A stretch of DNA of 8,380 nucleotides from an uncultured Methanomassiliicoccaceae archaeon. GTDB lineage: Archaea; Thermoplasmatota; Thermoplasmata; Methanomassiliicoccales; Methanomethylophilaceae. The stretch is taken from the NCBI GenBank assembly GCA_945492685.1, contig CALYUZ010000027.1, positions 1 through 8,380 of the forward strand. Direction: 5' to 3'. A model generated the notes under the pieces. That model did no database searches and was not told the origin of the DNA. It saw only the letters and a list, made by a program, of their open reading frames with translations. A program made the position numbers and the translations under genes. Of the stretch, positions 6,610 through 8,380 are shown piece by piece (positions within the stretch are counted from its first letter, which is position 1; the number at the start of each line of letters is the position of its first letter).

Positions 6610-6718
6610 TGGTGCCGGGAATGGGGTTCGAACCCATGACCTTCGGATTTCCCTGGAAGAGGTCTAATTGACCAGAACCCTATGAGTCCGACGCTCCACC
6701 AGGCTGAGCCACCCCGGC
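6610..6718 (-). tRNA. tRNA-Met(CAT), elongator type, with intron and encoded CCA
   Basis: The mature tRNA is 74 nt plus an encoded CCA (6612-6610). Acceptor stem GCCGGGG pairs with TCCCGGC (one G-U), discriminator A. The D-arm is GCTC/GAGC with a 9-nt loop, the anticodon stem TCGGA/TCCGA with loop CTCATAA, the variable region AGGTC, and the T-arm ATGGG-TTCGAAC-CCCAT. The anticodon CAT is at 6684-6682. G1-C72 and a normal anticodon stem argue for elongator Met rather than initiator (A1-U72 in archaea). tRNA-Ile2, whose CAT is modified to agmatidine, is the alternative but the body resembles archaeal elongator Met. The gene is interrupted after position 37 by a 32-nt intron. It has its own TATA box upstream. 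Confidence 0.93.
6649..6680 (-). other. tRNA-Met intron between positions 37 and 38
   Basis: The 32 bases lie between A37 (6681) and A38 (6648), the canonical archaeal site cut by tRNA splicing endonuclease. Inside is a GGTC-AATTA-GACC hairpin, and GG/CC pairs outside a 4x4 internal loop. The expected bulge-helix-bulge is relaxed: loop bases C32, T33, C34 pair with GGG near the intron end, but A35 faces A. Because A occurs on both sides, the cut could be shifted by one base without changing the product. Confidence 0.8.
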
Positions 6719-6740
6719 CTTGAACGGAGGATTGGCTCAG

Positions 6741-6750
6741 GGTATATATT
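6741..6750 (-). promoter_or_regulatory. TATA box of the tRNA-Met gene
   Basis: AATATATACC on the minus strand, centred about 28 bases before the first tRNA base (6718). This is the normal archaeal box A distance, so the primary transcript should start within a base or two of the mature 5' end. Confidence 0.75.
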
Positions 6751-6767
6751 GATTTCTATGTCTCCGG

Positions 6768-6785
6768 AGGTCTGGACAGAGACCT
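6768..6785. repeat. Inverted repeat AGGTCT-N6-AGACCT between rps3ae and tRNA
   Basis: Perfect 6-bp arms (6768-6773, 6780-6785) with a 6-base loop GGACAG. It lies just upstream of the tRNA TATA box and about 75 bases after the S3Ae stop. It may be a second hairpin in the S3Ae 3' region or an operator-like site. No strong T-run follows it on either strand. Confidence 0.45.
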
Positions 6786-6831
6786 TTCTGGAACAAATCG
6801 ATGAAAACAAGGGGATTAAGGGGTTTAGGGT

Positions 6832-6851
6832 GACCCCGCCGAAGCGGAGTC
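6832..6851 (-). terminator. UUCG-capped hairpin after rps3ae
   Basis: The minus strand reads GACTCCGC-TTCG-GCGGGGTC: an 8-bp stem with one T-G wobble and a UUCG tetraloop, starting nine bases after the S3Ae stop. Downstream is a C-tract region and then TTGTTTTC, not a clean U-run. It may act as a 3'-end stabiliser or part of a termination region rather than a classic bacterial terminator. Confidence 0.6.
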
Positions 6852-6860
6852 GTTTGAAAA

Positions 6861-7604
6861 TCACTCGGTGGTCTCCTCTGCAGGGGCCTCTGCGACCTCT
6901 GCCTCGGCCTCGACGGTCTCCTCGGCTGCGGGCTCCTCTGCGGGTGCTGCCTCCTCTGCCTGGACCATCTCGGACTCGGGGATGATGGACTCGGGCTCGC
7001 CCTCTCCCATTGCGAGGACCTCGGACTTGCGGATCTCGATCCTCTTGATGGGGATGACGACACGGCATGCCCTGGCCAGGTTCTTGGCGAGGTCTCCGGA
7101 GACGATGTCCTTGACGATCTCGGAGAGGGTCTTCTCCTGTCCGATCTGGACGAGGGTCTCTCCGATGATCCTCCTCATTCCGTCCTCCTGGGAGGACTGG
7201 ATGCGCCTCTCGGCGATGGACATGGTCTTGATCCTGTAGGTGAATCCGTCCTTGGTGACGATGTCGACGACGTGGTCGGTCTTGGTCTTTCTCCTGCGGG
7301 TCAGCCTCCTGACGTAGTCGGAGGTGAGGTCGTGGCCGATGAAAGCGGTCTTTGCATCGGATCCGTCGACGGAGACAACCTTGAACCTGAGCTTGATGTG
7401 CATCTTGGAGAAGTCTCCGGTGAGGTCCTGAACGGTGACCTCGACGGTCCTTCCGAGGACGAACTCGGGGTCCGCGGAGGGGGTCTCTCCGATCTCTGCC
7501 TCGTTGAACATACGGGGTGCGTGGATCTTGTACCACTCTTTTGCCTTCCACTTGTCCTTGACCTTACGGCCTGCTGATGCCTTTGTCTTCTTTGCGGGTG
7601 CCAT
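6861..7604 (-). CDS. rps3ae: Small-subunit ribosomal protein S3Ae with acidic tail
   Basis: A 247-residue protein of the eukaryote/archaea-specific S3Ae (eS1) family, which binds 16S rRNA near the platform and mRNA exit. Family segments include a basic N-terminus MAPAKKTK, KDKWKAKEWYKIHAPRMF (about 16-33), GRTVEVTVQDL, RRLTRRRKTKTDHV and a GDLAKNLARACRVVIPIKRIEIRK core ending near residue 193. Residues 201-247 are an Ala/Glu/Pro-rich, strongly acidic tail with almost no basic residue, making the protein longer than a plain archaeal S3Ae of roughly 200 residues. The start is ATG at 7602-7604: AGGAG (7617-7613) is eight bases away, but only two from the earlier ATG at 7610, which would add Met-Ile. 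It is flanked by its own promoter and a 3' hairpin, so it is probably monocistronic. Confidence 0.96.
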   Translation of the reverse strand: MAPAKKTKASAGRKVKDKWKAKEWYKIHAPRMFNEAEIGETPSADPEFVLGRTVEVTVQDLTGDFSKMHIKLRFKVVSVDGSDAKTAFIGHDLTSDYVRRLTRRRKTKTDHVVDIVTKDGFTYRIKTMSIAERRIQSSQEDGMRRIIGETLVQIGQEKTLSEIVKDIVSGDLAKNLARACRVVIPIKRIEIRKSEVLAMGEGEPESIIPESEMVQAEEAAPAEEPAAEETVEAEAEVAEAPAEETTE

Positions 7605-7612
7605 AATCATGA

Positions 7613-7617
7613 CTCCT
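7613..7617 (-). promoter_or_regulatory. Shine-Dalgarno site of rps3ae
   Basis: AGGAG on the minus strand, eight bases before ATG 7604 and two before ATG 7610; the spacing selects the downstream start. Confidence 0.7.
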
Positions 7618-7645
7618 TTAACTGAACCTTCCCATCGGATGATTG

Positions 7646-7653
7646 TATTAAAA
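7646..7653 (-). promoter_or_regulatory. TATA box of rps3ae
   Basis: TTTTAATA on the minus strand, within an AT-rich stretch. It predicts transcription start near 7622 and a leader of about 18 bases that contains the AGGAG ribosome site. Confidence 0.5.
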
Positions 7654-7726
7654 GGTTACCAAAACCCAATTTTCCTTAACGGCGTGAAAAAATCACATAG
7701 CCAGATGGTTTTTCATTATCATAAAA

Positions 7727-7742
7727 AGGATAAATTTATCCT
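7727..7742 (-). terminator. 16-bp palindrome with flanking T-runs between GNAT gene and rps3ae
   Basis: AGGATAAATTTATCCT is a perfect palindrome. On the minus strand it is preceded by T7 (7750-7744) and runs into T5 (7727-7723). Another T6 lies at 7693-7687 within a GTGA/TCAC inverted repeat (7684-7696). U-runs are what archaeal RNA polymerase terminates on, so this is the likely end of the GNAT transcript before the S3Ae promoter. The palindrome could also be a regulator-binding site. I see no gene in the 259-base spacer 7605-7863. Confidence 0.5.
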
Positions 7743-7822
7743 GAAAAAAATAGTACCGCTTTTATTTAAATTTCACCTGCAGAACCTTAGATTTTTGCCG
7801 GCCGAAGAGGGCCATTCCCGAA

Positions 7823-7838
7823 GGGGTCCGAAGACCCC
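7823..7838 (-). terminator. UUCG-capped hairpin after the GNAT gene
   Basis: The minus strand reads GGGGTC-TTCG-GACCCC, a perfect 6-bp stem with a UUCG tetraloop, 25 bases after the stop. A second short GGCC/GGCC inverted repeat follows (7800-7813). No U-run is adjacent; the nearest is at 7750-7744. It resembles the hairpin after rps3ae. Confidence 0.55.
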
Positions 7839-7863
7839 GGGATCGATGGGTTCCGACCGATTC

Positions 7864-8265
7864 TCAGGTCCAGAGGGATGTGATGAAGCAGGGGCTCTCA
7901 TCCTTCCCCTTCTCGAATCCCATGTGCTCGTAGAAGCCCAGTTCCGCATCGTAGGCTATCAGGACTATGCGCAGATACTCGGAGTACCTCTCCTTCAACA
8001 TGGCCATGAGATGTCCCCCTATGCCCATGCCCTGATGGTCCGGGTCCACGAGCACGTAATGCACGTAAGCGGTCATGATGCCGTCGTCCATGGCGCACAC
8101 CATCCCCACCAGGACATCGCCGTCCCATGCGGAGAGGACGGTCTCGTAGTTCCTCATGGCGATGACGAGCTTGTCCGGGAACTCGCCGGACGACCATCCG
8201 ACGGACCTGAAGAGGCGCTGCAACTGCTCAGGGGAGAAATCATGTGTGTCCCTGTACTCGATCAT
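7864..8265 (-). CDS. GNAT-family N-acetyltransferase
   Basis: A 133-residue protein with the GNAT fold; such enzymes move an acetyl group from acetyl-CoA to an amine, here on an unknown substrate. The CoA pyrophosphate-binding motif A is clear: YVLVDPDHQGMGIGGHLM (70-87), with the Q/RxxGxG/A element at Gln78-Gly83. The C-terminal motif B-like FYEHMGFEKG is at 111-120, and LVGMVCAMDDG (52-62) forms the preceding strand. The length is on the short side but complete for a single-domain GNAT. ATG at 8263-8265 has no convincing SD; a TATA box about 25 bases upstream suggests a leaderless message. It stands alone, with no neighbour in an operon, so the substrate cannot be inferred. Confidence 0.93.
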   Translation of the reverse strand: MIEYRDTHDFSPEQLQRLFRSVGWSSGEFPDKLVIAMRNYETVLSAWDGDVLVGMVCAMDDGIMTAYVHYVLVDPDHQGMGIGGHLMAMLKERYSEYLRIVLIAYDAELGFYEHMGFEKGKDESPCFITSLWT

Positions 8266-8286
8266 GGGACACGGATACGGGTGATC

Positions 8287-8294
8287 GTATAGAA
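8287..8294 (-). promoter_or_regulatory. TATA-like box of the GNAT gene
   Basis: TTCTATAC on the minus strand, centred about 25 bases before the ATG at 8265. Archaeal spacing places transcription start at the ATG itself, in line with the missing SD. Confidence 0.45.
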
Positions 8295-8299
8295 CCTAT

Positions 8300-8333
8300 G
8301 ATGAACATTGGTACAGCATTAGATCTGTTCATC
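8300..8333. repeat. 8-bp inverted repeat upstream of the GNAT promoter
   Basis: GATGAACA (8300-8307) and TGTTCATC (8326-8333) are perfect inverted arms with an 18-base spacer. The repeat begins six bases beyond the GNAT TATA-like box, so it could be an operator for a dimeric regulator or belong to the non-coding element to its right. Confidence 0.45.
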
Positions 8334-8380
8334 GTGCCCCTAAGCTGGGCGATTCGACCTATCCGGGTCAGGGTGGCCGG
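8334..8380. other. GC-rich non-coding edge with paired short stems, unidentified
   Basis: I see no coding frame here. On the plus strand, GCCC-CTAAGCT-GGGC (8336-8350) is followed by GACC-TATCCG-GGTC, which can form two consecutive stem-loops in a GC-rich stretch that then leaves the window. This is compatible with the start or end of a structured RNA. The CTAAGCTGGGCGATTCGACC stretch vaguely recalls the 5' (Alu) domain of archaeal SRP RNA, but the UGUAAC-type motif expected after it is absent, so I do not assign it. Confidence 0.25.

Noticed and set aside
6521..6637. 39-codon extension of the ATPase frame
   Set aside because: It runs into the tRNA-Met 3' end and crosses the TATA box. The P-loop normally starts within ten residues of the N-terminus, as it does from ATG 6520.
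6682..6684. Initiator tRNA-Met
   Set aside because: The acceptor begins with G-C rather than the A-U typical of archaeal initiators, and the anticodon stem lacks the three consecutive G-C pairs next to the loop.
7435..8292. 285-codon plus-strand frame over the GNAT gene and spacer
   Set aside because: It is antisense to a clear GNAT enzyme and to S3Ae, and translates the palindrome and promoter spacer; no domain is seen.
1..8380. CRISPR array, insertion sequence or other mobile element
   Set aside because: I saw no regularly spaced direct repeats, no transposase or integrase and no target duplications; the window is ordinary operons.

Overview
The window looks like a chromosomal housekeeping stretch from a moderately GC-rich euryarchaeal methanogen-type archaeon. 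The archaeal assignment is firm: it carries ribosomal proteins L37e and S3Ae, an archaeal Sm-like (LSm) protein, an intron-containing tRNA-Met, TATA-box promoters and Shine-Dalgarno (SD) motifs of the GGAGG type. The gene set and composition would fit Thermoplasmata/Methanomassiliicoccales, but that narrower placement is a guess from general resemblance. Every gene I can support is on the minus strand, so transcription runs from high to low coordinates. The long plus-strand reading frames are antisense shadows.

Reading with transcription: (1) 8380-8266 is a non-coding edge with inverted repeats and a TATA box. (2) A small GNAT acetyltransferase (8265-7864) is followed by a UUCG-capped hairpin and an AT-rich spacer. 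The spacer holds a 16-bp palindrome with T-runs and then the S3Ae promoter. (3) rps3ae (7604-6861) has a long Ala/Glu/Pro acidic tail and a UUCG hairpin right after its stop. (4) An elongator-type tRNA-Met(CAT) (6718-6610) has a 32-nt intron, an encoded CCA and its own TATA box. (5) A tightly packed five-gene operon (6520-1879) encodes an ArsA/Get3-type ATPase with a C-terminal HSP20-like domain, a 168-residue methionine-rich unknown protein, an AMMECR1 protein, dihydroorotase (PyrC) and a cysteine-cluster (YkgJ-like) protein. (6) A second operon encodes LSm, L37e and PurF (1809 to the window edge); purF runs off the left end.

The genes mix nucleotide synthesis (PurF, PyrC), translation and RNA handling (L37e, S3Ae, LSm, tRNA-Met) and probable membrane-protein targeting (ArsA/Get3). 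The most interesting point is the pair made of the Get3-like ATPase and the small protein directly behind it. That protein's Asp-Pro-started, Met-rich segment resembles the STI1-type client-binding segments of Sgt2/SGTA co-chaperones. It could be an archaeal tail-anchored-protein handover system, but this is inference only. Three genes (LSm, S3Ae, the unknown protein) have SD motifs that place their starts downstream of the first ATG.
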